Below are positions 33,926 to 42,707 of a stretch of DNA of 64,000 nt, piece after piece (the first letter of the stretch is position 1; each line of letters opens with the position of its first letter). The translations under genes were made by a program, and so were the position numbers. Origin of the DNA: DAISIL01 sp036822015 (GTDB lineage: Bacteria; Bacteroidota; Bacteroidia; Cytophagales; Bernardetiaceae); assembly GCA_036822015.1 (NCBI GenBank), contig DAISIL010000001.1, forward strand, positions 62,001 to 126,000, given 5' to 3'. The notes under the pieces are model-generated. The model saw only the letters and a list, made by a program, of their open reading frames with translations, searched no databases and was not told where the DNA came from.

Positions 33926-35275
33926 ATGTTCAAAAAAATATTGATTGCCAACCGGGGTGAGATTGCCCTGCGTATCATCCGTACCTGCAAGGAAATGGGT
34001 ATCAAGACGGTATCCGTGTACTCGAAGGCCGATGAGGAGAGCCTTCATGTTCGTTTTGCCGACGAAGCTGTATGTATCGGCGCGCCCCCCAGCAGTCAGT
34101 CGTACCTCCAAATCCCGCGTATCATTGCCGCCGCCGAGATCACCAATGCAGATGCCATCCATCCAGGCTATGGATTCTTGTCCGAAAATGCCGAGTTTTC
34201 GGCCATCTGTCAGGAGTACGGCATCAAGTTTATCGGCCCTAGTGCCGAGATGATCCGAAAGATGGGCGACAAGTCCACGGCAAAAGAGACCGTGCGGGCG
34301 GCAGGTGTCCCCGTTGTGCCTGGCTCGGCAGGCCTGCTCGATGACCCCGAGGCAGGTAAGCAAATCGCCCAATCCGTGGGCTATCCCGTCATCCTGAAAG
34401 CCACGGCCGGAGGTGGAGGCAAAGGAATGCGCATCGTGCGGCATCCCGACGAATTTGATGAAGCCTGGCAGACGGCCACCCGAGAAGCCGGCGCGGCTTT
34501 TGGCAACGCAGGTATGTACCTCGAAAAATTCGTAGAAGAACCCCGACACGTCGAAATACAAATCTTTGGCGATGGTAAGGGCGAAGCCTGCCACCTCTCG
34601 GAGCGCGATTGCTCCATCCAGCGCAGACACCAAAAGTTAGTAGAAGAGACCCCCTCCCCAGCACTCCTGATGAACCAGGACTTACGCGACCGTATGGGAG
34701 AAGCTGCCATCGCTGTTGCCAAAACCATCAACTACGAAGGGGCAGGCACAGTAGAGTTTTTGCTCGATAAGCATGGCGACTTTTACTTTATGGAAATGAA
34801 TACCCGTATTCAGGTAGAGCATCCTGTAACAGAGGAGGTTACGGGTTTTGATTTGGTAAAGGAACAGATCAAAATCGCAGCAGGGCATCCCCTTTCAGGC
34901 CGCAACTACTACCCCAAAGGTGTAGCCCTCGAGTGCCGTATCAATGCCGAAGACCCCCGCAACGGATTCCGTCCGTCTCCGGGCAAGATCACCCACCTCA
35001 ATCTTCCGGGGGGGCATGGTGTGCGCGTCGATTCGCATATTTACGCTGGCTACGTGATCCCACCTTTTTATGACTCCATGATTGCTAAGCTCATCATCAC
35101 GGGTCAGACCCGCGAGGAGGCCATCGTGCGGATGAAGCGTGCCCTGGAGGAGTTTGTCATTGAAGGTATCCAGACAACGATCCCGTTTCACCTCAAGCTC
35201 ATGGATGATCCCGTGTTTCGTTCGGGGCAGTTTACGACAAAGTACTTAGAGGATTTCGATTTTTCTAGTCTCTGA
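33926..35275 (+). CDS. accC: acetyl-CoA carboxylase, biotin carboxylase subunit
   Basis: AccC carboxylates biotin on AccB using ATP and bicarbonate. The 449-residue enzyme has the N-terminal KILIANRGEIALRIIRTCKEMGI block, the ATP-grasp glycine loop TAGGGGKGMR, and the metal- and substrate-binding EMNTRIQVEHPVTEEVTG near residue 290. Length and motifs are standard. Its stop overlaps the start of the YheT-like hydrolase gene (TGATG), so the hydrolase is translationally coupled. Confidence 0.98.
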   Translation: MFKKILIANRGEIALRIIRTCKEMGIKTVSVYSKADEESLHVRFADEAVCIGAPPSSQSYLQIPRIIAAAEITNADAIHPGYGFLSENAEFSAICQEYGIKFIGPSAEMIRKMGDKSTAKETVRAAGVPVVPGSAGLLDDPEAGKQIAQSVGYPVILKATAGGGGKGMRIVRHPDEFDEAWQTATREAGAAFGNAGMYLEKFVEEPRHVEIQIFGDGKGEACHLSERDCSIQRRHQKLVEETPSPALLMNQDLRDRMGEAAIAVAKTINYEGAGTVEFLLDKHGDFYFMEMNTRIQVEHPVTEEVTGFDLVKEQIKIAAGHPLSGRNYYPKGVALECRINAEDPRNGFRPSPGKITHLNLPGGHGVRVDSHIYAGYVIPPFYDSMIAKLIITGQTREEAIVRMKRALEEFVIEGIQTTIPFHLKLMDDPVFRSGQFTTKYLEDFDFSSL

Positions 35276-36183
35276 TGAACGCGCATTGGGCGACGATTTA
35301 CCCCTACTTTTTTCGTCGGCTCGAAGAGCCAGACTACCGCAGGCACCGCCTTGAACTTCCCGATGGTGATTTTCTTGATCTGGATGCCCGTGGGGCTGCC
35401 TCCAGGCAAGGCGCACTGCTGATACACGGGCTTGAGGGCAGTGCGTCCTCTAAGTACGTCCTCGGCATGGGGCAGGCTCTCCAGCGGGCAGGCTATCACG
35501 TAACGGCACTCAACTTACGTGGATGCAGCGGCGTACCCAACCGCCTCCCGATCTCTTATCACAGCGGAAAAACGGATGATTTACAAGCTGTGGTATTACA
35601 TCTACTTACCCGATACGCCTACGACAGCCTGGCATTGGTCGGTTTTAGCCTCGGCGGAAATCTATTACTCAAATACATGGGCGAGGGACAAGTACCCGAG
35701 CGGGTGCGGGCAGCGGCAGCTATTTCCGTCCCCTGCGATCTGGCCAATGCCGTGCAGGCCATCCGCAAAAGTCCCTGGTATCTCTACTGGCTCCTCCAAA
35801 AACTCAAAACCAAAGCCCTCCAACGCCTCCAAGAACTCCCCCAGGGTAGCCTGCCTTTTACGGCAGAGCAGATCAAGCAAGCCAAAGATTTTGAGGGCTT
35901 TGATGACCTGTACACGGCACCCGTTCATGGTTTTGCCTCGGCACAGGACTACTACGCTCGGTGCAGCAGTGGGGCTTTTTTGTCCAGTATCACCCGGCCG
36001 GCTTTGCTCATCAATGCTTTGGACGATCCTTTTTTGGGACAAAACTGCTATCCCGAAGTCTTGAATCCAGCGGTAACAACCCTTTATCCACCTCACGGGG
36101 GGCATGTAGGCTTTGCCGACGACTGGCGACTGCGTGCGCCGTTTTGGCACGAGCGACAGGTACTTAGCTTTTTTGCATCCTAA
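35275..36183 (+). CDS. YheT-family alpha/beta hydrolase
   Basis: The 302-residue protein belongs to the YheT/ABHD1-3 group. The opening YFFRRLEEPDYRRHRLELPDGDFLDLDA, the oxyanion region LIHGLEGSASSKY, the nucleophile elbow GFSLGGN (serine) and the late histidine in GGHVGFAD are typical; NALDDPFLG contains the acid. Members act on lipids or esters, but the substrate is not established. Coupling to accC suggests a link to lipid metabolism. The last 20 bases overlap the convergent AraC gene. Confidence 0.88.
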   Translation: MNAHWATIYPYFFRRLEEPDYRRHRLELPDGDFLDLDARGAASRQGALLIHGLEGSASSKYVLGMGQALQRAGYHVTALNLRGCSGVPNRLPISYHSGKTDDLQAVVLHLLTRYAYDSLALVGFSLGGNLLLKYMGEGQVPERVRAAAAISVPCDLANAVQAIRKSPWYLYWLLQKLKTKALQRLQELPQGSLPFTAEQIKQAKDFEGFDDLYTAPVHGFASAQDYYARCSSGAFLSSITRPALLINALDDPFLGQNCYPEVLNPAVTTLYPPHGGHVGFADDWRLRAPFWHERQVLSFFAS

Positions 36184-37069
36184 ACTGCTGGGGCGTTTGT
36201 CCGACGACTTTTTTGAAAAACTTCACAAAATAAGAAGGATCATAGAGGTTGAGCGTTTGGGCAATCTCGATCATGCTCATATCGGAGTGGAGCAGCAGTC
36301 GTTTGGCTTCCAGGATGACCCGTTCCTGGATGATCTCTCGGCTGGTTTTGTTGTAGATTTTTTTGCAAATTGAACTTAGATTTTTGGGCGTAACGCACAG
36401 GGCATCAGCATAGAACTGTACGGATCGTGTGGTTTTGAAGTTTTCGTCGATCAGTTGATCGAACTGGGTGAGTAGTCTAATGAAATAGGGAGAGTGCCGT
36501 TGTTGGTCGTCGGTCTGGCCTTCGTGATAGAAACGGGATAGCTTGAGCATGAGTAGCTCTAAGTTGGCGCGGATGACGGCTTCTCGGTTGGTATGTTGTC
36601 CCTGGGTTTCGATGAGCATTTCTTCTAAGATGCCCTGCACATAGGCTTCTTGTCGGCAGTCAATTTTGAGAAAGGGCTTGCTTTGGGGCCGGTGAAAGAA
36701 GGGCATCTGGTGCAGGCTACGTGCCGGGCGGTCGAGGAGGTAAAATTCGGGATCGAAGAATACCGTAAATCCTTTTACATCAGGGGATACCGATAAGGCA
36801 TGTACTTGCCCCGGGGTCAGAAAGAAAATACTACAAGGCTTGATCGGGTACTCGATAAAGTCGATGGTATGTGTACCCGTTCCGGCAGTGAATACCAGAA
36901 TATCGTAAAAGTTGTGCCGATGCGGCGTATGGGCAAAATCATTGATAGCCAGTAGCTCCTCCAGGCGTTGGATATTGAAGTGCCTGCTAGGGCTACTGGC
37001 TTGGGTGTAGTCAAAGTTCTCGATGCAATAGACGGGTAGGTCTTTGGGGTGTTTGTGGGGATGGCTCAT
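36164..37069 (-). CDS. AraC family transcriptional regulator
   Basis: The 301-residue regulator has an N-terminal cupin sensing domain (HTPHRHNFYDILVFTAGTGTHTIDF, then FFLTPGQVHAL). The C-terminal double helix-turn-helix domain shows DALCVTPKNLSSICKKIYNKTSREIIQERVILEAKRLLLHSDMS-like order and the AraC signature IAQTLNLYDPSYFVKFFKKVVGQTPQQFR. The effector and targets are unknown. The gene faces away from nothing that it obviously controls: a convergent hydrolase on one side and typA in the same direction on the other, 107 bases away. Confidence 0.92.
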   Translation of the reverse strand: MSHPHKHPKDLPVYCIENFDYTQASSPSRHFNIQRLEELLAINDFAHTPHRHNFYDILVFTAGTGTHTIDFIEYPIKPCSIFFLTPGQVHALSVSPDVKGFTVFFDPEFYLLDRPARSLHQMPFFHRPQSKPFLKIDCRQEAYVQGILEEMLIETQGQHTNREAVIRANLELLMLKLSRFYHEGQTDDQQRHSPYFIRLLTQFDQLIDENFKTTRSVQFYADALCVTPKNLSSICKKIYNKTSREIIQERVILEAKRLLLHSDMSMIEIAQTLNLYDPSYFVKFFKKVVGQTPQQFRMQKS

Positions 37070-37176
37070 GGACAGAACAAACGTTGATGAAAGATGATGT
37101 ACAATAATCGGGATTATGGTACAAAACTCCGCTTATTTTGGTCAGCTTGGCCCCTGATAAAATTCAGGATTACATC

Positions 37177-38979
37177 CTAGGCCTTGTTTGTGGCGCGTTT
37201 GCGTTCGTTTTCGTCCAGGAAAATCTTGCGCATCCGAATATTGGTTGGCGTTACCTCAACGTACTCATCTTTTTGGATGTACTCGAGGGCTTCTTCAAGG
37301 GAGAACTCGCGTTTGGGTGCTAGCTTGGCGTTTTTGTCGGAGCCAGCTGCACGCATGTTGGTCAATTTTTTTCCTTTTTGGATATTAACCACCAGATCGT
37401 TTCCGCGCGTGTGTTCACCGATGACCTGTCCGGTGTAGAGATTTTCTCCTGGATCGACAAAAAATATCCCTCTATCTTGGAGTTTGTCGATGGCATAAGC
37501 TGTACATGGGCCTGCCTCCATGGAGATCAGTGATCCGCTGTTGCGTGTCGGGAGTTCACCTCGGAAGGGCTGGTATTCCTTAAAGCTGTGGTTCATGATG
37601 GCTTCTCCCTGGGTGGCGGTCAGGATGCTATTGCGCAGCCCGATCAGCCCTCGGGAGGGGATTTCAAACTCGAGGTGTTGAAGGTCGCCGCGTGTCTCCA
37701 TGATAAGCAACTGCCCTTTGCGCTGGGTAATCAGTTCGATGGCCTTTCCGGCGTTTTCTTCGGGAACGTCGATGATGAGCGTTTCGATGGGTTCATGCTT
37801 AGTGCCGTCGATTTGCTTGTAGAGTACCTGCGGCTGCCCTACCTGGAGTTCGTAGCCCTCGCGGCGCATCGTCTCGATGAGGATGGCCAGGTGAAGGATA
37901 CCTCGTCCAAAGACCAAAAACTTATCTTCCGAGTCCGTTTCTTGTACCCGAAGGGCTAGGTTACGCTCAATCTCGCGCATGAGCCGATCTCGGAGGTGTC
38001 TTGAGGTAACAAATTTTCCTTCCTGCCCAAAGAAAGGGGAGTTATTGATCGTGAAGAGCATACTCATCGTGGGTTCTTCGATGGCGATGCGGGGCAGGGC
38101 TTCGGGTGTATCGGGATCGGTGAGTGTGTCGCCGATGTCGAAATCTTCCAGTCCGGTTACGGCACAGATGTCGCCTGCCATGACTTCGGCTACTTTTTTT
38201 CGTCCTAGTCCTTCAAAGACTTGCAGTTCTTTGATACGAACTTTCTTGATGGTCTCATCGCGTTTGCAGAGGGCCATGAAGGCATTTTCGGTGAGTTTGC
38301 CTTGATAGACGCGCCCGATGGCGATGCGCCCTACAAAGGGAGAGAAATCAAGGGAGGTAATCTGTAACTGGGGGATGCCCTGGGGCTGCTTGGGGGGAGG
38401 AATGGTATCCAGGATGGCATCGAGGAGGGGCGTAACATCTTCGGTTTTTTTGCGCCAGTCGTCTGACATCCAGCCCTCTTTGGCTGATCCGTAGATGGTC
38501 TTGAACTCGAGCTGTTCTTCGGAGGCATCGAGGTTGAACATCAGATCAAAGACCTGTTCGTGTACCTCATCGGGACGGCAGTTGGGTTTGTCCACCTTAT
38601 TGACGACAACGATGGGTGTCAGTCCTAATCCGATGGCTTTACCCAACACAAAGCGCGTCTGGGGCATGGTTCCTTCAAAAGCATCAACGAGCAGCAGCAC
38701 GCCGTCGGCCATCTTCAAGACCCGCTCTACTTCACCGCCAAAGTCGGCGTGACCGGGGGTATCGATGAGGTTGATCTTGACCCCTTTGTACTGCACGGAG
38801 ACATTCTTGGAGAGGATCGTGATGCCGCGTTCGCGTTCAAGGTCGTTGTTGTCCAGGATGAGTTCACCGGTTTCTTGGTTGTCGCGGAAGAGGCGTGAGG
38901 CGTGTAGAATTTTATCTACCAGTGTGGTCTTACCGTGATCTACGTGGGCGATAATGGCCACATTGCGGATAGCAATCAT
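37177..38979 (-). CDS. typA: translational GTPase TypA (BipA)
   Basis: TypA is a ribosome-binding GTPase needed for growth at low temperature and under stress, with a role in large-subunit assembly. The 600-residue protein starts at ATG 38979 (MIAIRNVAIIAHVDHGKTTL). The frame upstream to 39027 is not family sequence. G motifs are AHVDHGKTT, DTPGHADFGGEVER and NKVDK. EF-G-like domains III and V follow, and the C-terminal block FVDPGENLYTGQVIGEH is specific to TypA. The length is normal. Confidence 0.97.
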   Translation of the reverse strand: MIAIRNVAIIAHVDHGKTTLVDKILHASRLFRDNQETGELILDNNDLERERGITILSKNVSVQYKGVKINLIDTPGHADFGGEVERVLKMADGVLLLVDAFEGTMPQTRFVLGKAIGLGLTPIVVVNKVDKPNCRPDEVHEQVFDLMFNLDASEEQLEFKTIYGSAKEGWMSDDWRKKTEDVTPLLDAILDTIPPPKQPQGIPQLQITSLDFSPFVGRIAIGRVYQGKLTENAFMALCKRDETIKKVRIKELQVFEGLGRKKVAEVMAGDICAVTGLEDFDIGDTLTDPDTPEALPRIAIEEPTMSMLFTINNSPFFGQEGKFVTSRHLRDRLMREIERNLALRVQETDSEDKFLVFGRGILHLAILIETMRREGYELQVGQPQVLYKQIDGTKHEPIETLIIDVPEENAGKAIELITQRKGQLLIMETRGDLQHLEFEIPSRGLIGLRNSILTATQGEAIMNHSFKEYQPFRGELPTRNSGSLISMEAGPCTAYAIDKLQDRGIFFVDPGENLYTGQVIGEHTRGNDLVVNIQKGKKLTNMRAAGSDKNAKLAPKREFSLEEALEYIQKDEYVEVTPTNIRMRKIFLDENERKRATNKA

Positions 38980-38995
38980 TTGTTTTTTTTTGTCG

Positions 38996-39003
38996 CAAAG
39001 GTA
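38996..39003 (-). promoter_or_regulatory. candidate -7 box of typA
   Basis: The minus strand reads TACCTTTG, matching TAnnTTTG, 16 bases upstream of the chosen typA ATG. This supports the start at 38979 and not 39027. Confidence 0.45.
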
Positions 39004-39033
39004 GGGATTTTTTCTTTGCTCATCCAAAAAATC

Positions 39034-39041
39034 TATTTTTG
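39034..39041 (+). promoter_or_regulatory. candidate -7 box of the PRPP-synthase-like gene
   Basis: TATTTTTG fits TAnnTTTG about 70 bases before the ATG at 39113. A TTG at 39016-39018 is only 15 bases upstream of it, shorter than usual. Confidence 0.3.
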
Positions 39042-39112
39042 AGAAGAAGGATGCACAAATGTTTTCTAGAAAGTAAAAAAATTAGTCATTATCCACTTTT
39101 AATTTTTTACAG

Positions 39113-40018
39113 ATGCTCATATTTAGCACACCTGCTTACGGGTACTTACAGACGGCGCTTTGTCGGGAGGCAGGCTTTGAAGCTGGGCTTGTCGTTACGC
39201 AAACATTTCCGGATGGGGAGACTTATCACCGCCTCCAAACACCGATTCGCCGTCAGGACTGCCTATTGATTGGCGGTACAATAGACGAGGTGCATACCCT
39301 GGCACTCTTCGATTTGGCTTGTGGGCTTGTGCATAGTGGGGCGGCCAGCCTGACGCTTTGCATCCCCTACCTGGGCTACTCCACGATGGAACGCGCCACG
39401 CGGTCGGGGGAGATCGTGAAGGCAAAAAATCGTGCGCGACTGCTTTCAGCGATTCCCAAAGCACCACTGGGCAACCGGGTGCTGTTCGTCGATCTGCACG
39501 TTTCGGGTATTGAGCATTATCTGGAGGGAGATTTACGTTCGTATCACCTATACGCCAAGGCAATCATCATGGAGGAGGCGCAGGCATTGGCTCAAGGCAG
39601 ACCTTTTGTGCTGGCTTCCACCGATGCCGGACGGGCCAAGTGGGTTGAGTCGTTGGCCAATGACCTGGGCGTAGAGGCGGCGTTTGTCTATAAAAAACGC
39701 CTAAGTGGAGCGCGAACGGAGGTAAGCGGTATCAATGCTGATGTCAGACAGAAAGTTGTCGTTATCTATGATGACATGATCCGTACTGGTGGATCGCTGA
39801 TACAGGCAGCCCGTGCCTACCGCGAGGCAGGGGCGGCGCAGGTGTACGCGATCGCCACGCATGGCATACTCCCAGGGGATGCCCTCACGCGGATACGTAG
39901 CTCTGGTGCTATCGAACATCTTGTTACAACAGACACGCACCCGAGAGCAGTAGCCCTGGCGGATGACTTCCTGTCGGTGCGCTCGATTGCGCCTTTGCTT
40001 CGGCAGGCACTGACCTAA
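39113..40018 (+). CDS. ribose-phosphate pyrophosphokinase-like protein
   Basis: The 301-residue protein has the fold of PRPP synthases, with FPDGETYHRL near the start and the PRPP-loop VVIYDDMIRTGGSL near residue 217. It departs from the common class I enzyme. The ATP-contacting YxRQDRK loop is replaced by GYSTMERATRSGEIVKAKNRARLL, and the DLHAxQIQGFF segment reads FVDLHVSGIEHYLEG. Both changes resemble, from memory, the plant class II enzymes, which use several NTPs and do not need phosphate. It may make PRPP with altered regulation, or act as a non-catalytic relative. No purine or histidine gene is adjacent. A strong terminator follows. Confidence 0.72.
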   Translation: MLIFSTPAYGYLQTALCREAGFEAGLVVTQTFPDGETYHRLQTPIRRQDCLLIGGTIDEVHTLALFDLACGLVHSGAASLTLCIPYLGYSTMERATRSGEIVKAKNRARLLSAIPKAPLGNRVLFVDLHVSGIEHYLEGDLRSYHLYAKAIIMEEAQALAQGRPFVLASTDAGRAKWVESLANDLGVEAAFVYKKRLSGARTEVSGINADVRQKVVVIYDDMIRTGGSLIQAARAYREAGAAQVYAIATHGILPGDALTRIRSSGAIEHLVTTDTHPRAVALADDFLSVRSIAPLLRQALT

Positions 40019-40055
40019 AAACTAAAATGAGCCACGAGAGTCATGATTAACTTTG

Positions 40056-40100
40056 AAAAAAAAACTCCCCGTGCTTGCCGCTGCACGGGGAGTTTTTTTT
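40056..40100. terminator. bidirectional rho-independent terminator
   Basis: A perfect 11-base-pair stem, ACTCCCCGTGC (40064-40074) with GCACGGGGAGT (40083-40093), encloses an 8-base loop. Eight adenines precede the stem and eight thymines follow it, so it can stop transcription from both sides: the PRPP-synthase-like gene on the plus strand and the T9SS beta-helix gene on the minus strand. Confidence 0.93.
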
Positions 40101-40130
40101 GTCCTCAAAGAGGATGGATGCCGTTACGAC

Positions 40131-42029
40131 TTATCGTTTTACGACTTTGATACGTGCCATGTCGCTACCTGCGCTTAGTTGCACAAAGTAAAGACCTGCG
40201 GGCAGCGTACCCAAATCCAATTTCACCGAGTTGGTTGTTTCGGTATCCAGGCTTTCCATGCGCTGACCTTGTACGTTGAAGATGGAGACATTAACTGTCT
40301 TGGCTACAAAACGCTCGTCCAGTCGGATGGTGATGTCTCCTGTCGTCGGGTTGGGGAAGAAGGTCAGAGCATCTGCACCAATGAAGGTATCTTCGGCTTC
40401 TACGAGTTCTTCGGTATCACCCAAACGTGTTACGGCAGCGGCTTGACGCTCAAAAGCACCAAGGTCGCCGAAGGTAGAGAGCGTACTCCAGGGATAGGTG
40501 ATCGTATTGACGAATCGAGGATCGTTTTTGAGATCACGGAACTCTCCGTTGGAATTTGCCAAGACATGACCAGGGTTGGCTCGGTCGATGGCCGGAGACA
40601 TTGCCTGCAATTCAAAGTTTGCGTTGGCAGGATCAACAAACATCGGGTCGAGGGTCAGAGATGCTGCCGTGGTTACCTGTGTTCCGTTGCCTAAGGTGAA
40701 AGGAGCAATGGAGACATTGGAGCGGAAATCAGCAGTAGCATAGTAAGAACCGCTGCCTGCTACGGGCAACCCGCGTGCGATGGTGTTCTGTGAGGTAAAC
40801 AACCCACCATCAGTTGATACTTCGTTAGCCAAAGGTGAGTTGTTGTTCCAGAGGATAGAACTCCACATCGTGAAGGTAAGCGTGCCTCGGTTGGCTTTGG
40901 TAGCCTCGTCGGCAAATTCACGTCCATAGAATCCACCCCCAATGACTTCGGCATAGTTACGGGAGATGGTGGTGCTATAGAGGTTGATGTTGGCACTTCC
41001 GTTACCGGAGGCATCCGCACAGATGGCTCCACCACGTCCGTTTTCGTTAGAGGCAAAGAAACGGAAAGCGGAGTTCTGGTACACCAAGCCATGACGGAGG
41101 GTTACCTGTGAAGTTCCACCGCGAGCATCGACAAACATACCGGCACCGTTACGGGCTTTGTTGTTGTAGAGACGGATGTTTTCGAGGACAGGTGAAGCAG
41201 TTTTACCTGTTCCAGCCGCCACATAAATTCCTCCTCCATCACTAGCAGCGTAGTTGCCAGCGACAACCAGGTTGCGGAGCGTAGGAGATGTTTCGGCGGT
41301 TGCTCCTGTGTTAAAGACCAGGATACCACCACCTTGCGCCTCATGTACGGCTGGAGAACCGTTGTTACCGTAGGCATAACCTCCCGTTACAACGAAGCCA
41401 TCCAGTACACAAGAAGTAGTTACACCGTTGGCTACGACTACGTGCCAGGCGTTGTCAGCACTTCGTGTTCCTAAGGCATCTGTTCCGTTGCCAGCATTGA
41501 AGGAGAGCGTTACGACACCGGAGGCATTGGTGCTAGCCAAAACCGCTTGATCGTTACCTGCGATGTCGCCACTCAAAGTGGTGGCGTTGGTCATCAGGTT
41601 ACGATCTTTGAGGGCAGCGCGTACAGCGTTACCATCAGCAAAGGTTTCCGTCCCGGCAAAACCACCGTAGGTCTCTACACCCGACACAAGGTTGAAGGTA
41701 ACATCTTGTGGCTCAGAACCATCTGATCCAATATCAAAACGTTTGGTGGGCTTGTAAGTACCTGCGGCAACAACAATGACATCACCAGGGGCAGCGGCAT
41801 CAAAGGCAGCTTGTAGGCTGGTGTAGGCATCAGCAAAGCTACTGCCATTGTTTGCGCCCGTAGCATCCGCTTTCACGTAGCGAACGGCAAACGTAGGCGC
41901 ATTATCATCGTTAAGAATAGTTGCGGTGGCCGACGATGGCGTGCCTACCGTGTACTGTGCCTGTACACCTGCGTAGCTCAAGAGCATTCCAAGCAGGAGT
42001 AAGGCTTTCAAAGAAAGTTTCTTAAACAT
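40131..42029 (-). CDS. secreted right-handed beta-helix protein with T9SS sorting domain
   Basis: The 632-residue protein begins with a signal peptide (MFKKLSLKALLLLGMLLSYAGVQAQ). ATG 42029 is chosen over the TTG at 42038. The mature chain opens with YTVGTPSSATATILNDDNAP, which reads like the last strand of a Calx-beta domain whose body is missing. From about residue 45 a pectate-lyase-like parallel beta-helix follows (RYVKADATGANNGSSFADAYTSLQAAFDAAAPGDVI, repeats such as GGGIYVAAGTG). The last 80 residues (ALTFFPNPTTGDITIRLDE to MARIKVVKR) are a type A sorting domain, so it should leave the cell by type IX secretion. No catalytic residues are evident. A surface adhesin or structural role is as likely as an enzyme. 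Confidence 0.88.
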   Translation of the reverse strand: MFKKLSLKALLLLGMLLSYAGVQAQYTVGTPSSATATILNDDNAPTFAVRYVKADATGANNGSSFADAYTSLQAAFDAAAPGDVIVVAAGTYKPTKRFDIGSDGSEPQDVTFNLVSGVETYGGFAGTETFADGNAVRAALKDRNLMTNATTLSGDIAGNDQAVLASTNASGVVTLSFNAGNGTDALGTRSADNAWHVVVANGVTTSCVLDGFVVTGGYAYGNNGSPAVHEAQGGGILVFNTGATAETSPTLRNLVVAGNYAASDGGGIYVAAGTGKTASPVLENIRLYNNKARNGAGMFVDARGGTSQVTLRHGLVYQNSAFRFFASNENGRGGAICADASGNGSANINLYSTTISRNYAEVIGGGFYGREFADEATKANRGTLTFTMWSSILWNNNSPLANEVSTDGGLFTSQNTIARGLPVAGSGSYYATADFRSNVSIAPFTLGNGTQVTTAASLTLDPMFVDPANANFELQAMSPAIDRANPGHVLANSNGEFRDLKNDPRFVNTITYPWSTLSTFGDLGAFERQAAAVTRLGDTEELVEAEDTFIGADALTFFPNPTTGDITIRLDERFVAKTVNVSIFNVQGQRMESLDTETTNSVKLDLGTLPAGLYFVQLSAGSDMARIKVVKR

Positions 42030-42206
42030 GGTGATCAAGGTTTTTAAAGTGAAAGTAAACGTATCAACAATAAGCGCGCTAGTTGTAGTTGTATCTGGTT
42101 GAGTCTAATCAAGCGTAAATTTACAGTTATTTTTTTCCGATCCAAAAGCAAAAGCGATTTTTACTTAATTTTTTTTATAGAAAAATCATTTTTTTTGCCC
42201 TAAACC

Positions 42207-42698
42207 TCATTTAATCCGGTACTTTTTGGGTCGCTCGAAGGCTTTTAAGACACCTTTGACGTAAATGGCTTCTGCCCATTGCGTGATGGGATATTGAATG
42301 GCGACTAATCCTGCGGTGGGTAGGTTGTTAAGGGAGAGGTCTGGCAGGAGGCGGTGGGTCAGCTCGGTCAGGCCTGGATTATGCCCTAGCAGCCAAAGCC
42401 GGTCGATGTGGTCGGGCTGTTGTTGGATGAGGTCCAGGAGCGTCTCCCAAGGGGCAAGGTATAGGGCTTGATCCAACTGGGTAGGTGGCTGCTGTCGCCA
42501 AAACAAATCGGCGGTTTGGCGGGTGCGCAAGGCAGGGCTGAGCAGGAGCAGATCGGGCGAACCCAGGAGTTCTTCCGCGATTTGTCCCATACTTTTAGCA
42601 TCGTTGCGCCCGCGAGTGTTGAGGGGGCGGTCGAAGTCATCAAGTGATTCATCTTCCCAACTCGATTTCGCGTGACGCAACAAGACTAATGTTTTCAT
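42207..42698 (-). CDS. SixA-like histidine phosphatase
   Basis: The 163-residue protein carries the catalytic histidine in LVLLRHAKSSW and the second histidine in LLGHNPGLTELTHRL, with FDRPLNTRGRNDA between, as in SixA. SixA removes phosphate from histidine phosphotransfer domains, but many small family members act on other phosphoproteins or metabolites. It lies 9 bases downstream of the esterase gene and is probably co-transcribed with it. The C-terminus is basic (FERPKKYRIK). Confidence 0.9.
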   Translation of the reverse strand: MKTLVLLRHAKSSWEDESLDDFDRPLNTRGRNDAKSMGQIAEELLGSPDLLLLSPALRTRQTADLFWRQQPPTQLDQALYLAPWETLLDLIQQQPDHIDRLWLLGHNPGLTELTHRLLPDLSLNNLPTAGLVAIQYPITQWAEAIYVKGVLKAFERPKKYRIK

Positions 42699-42707
42699 CG
42701 GCTGGAC

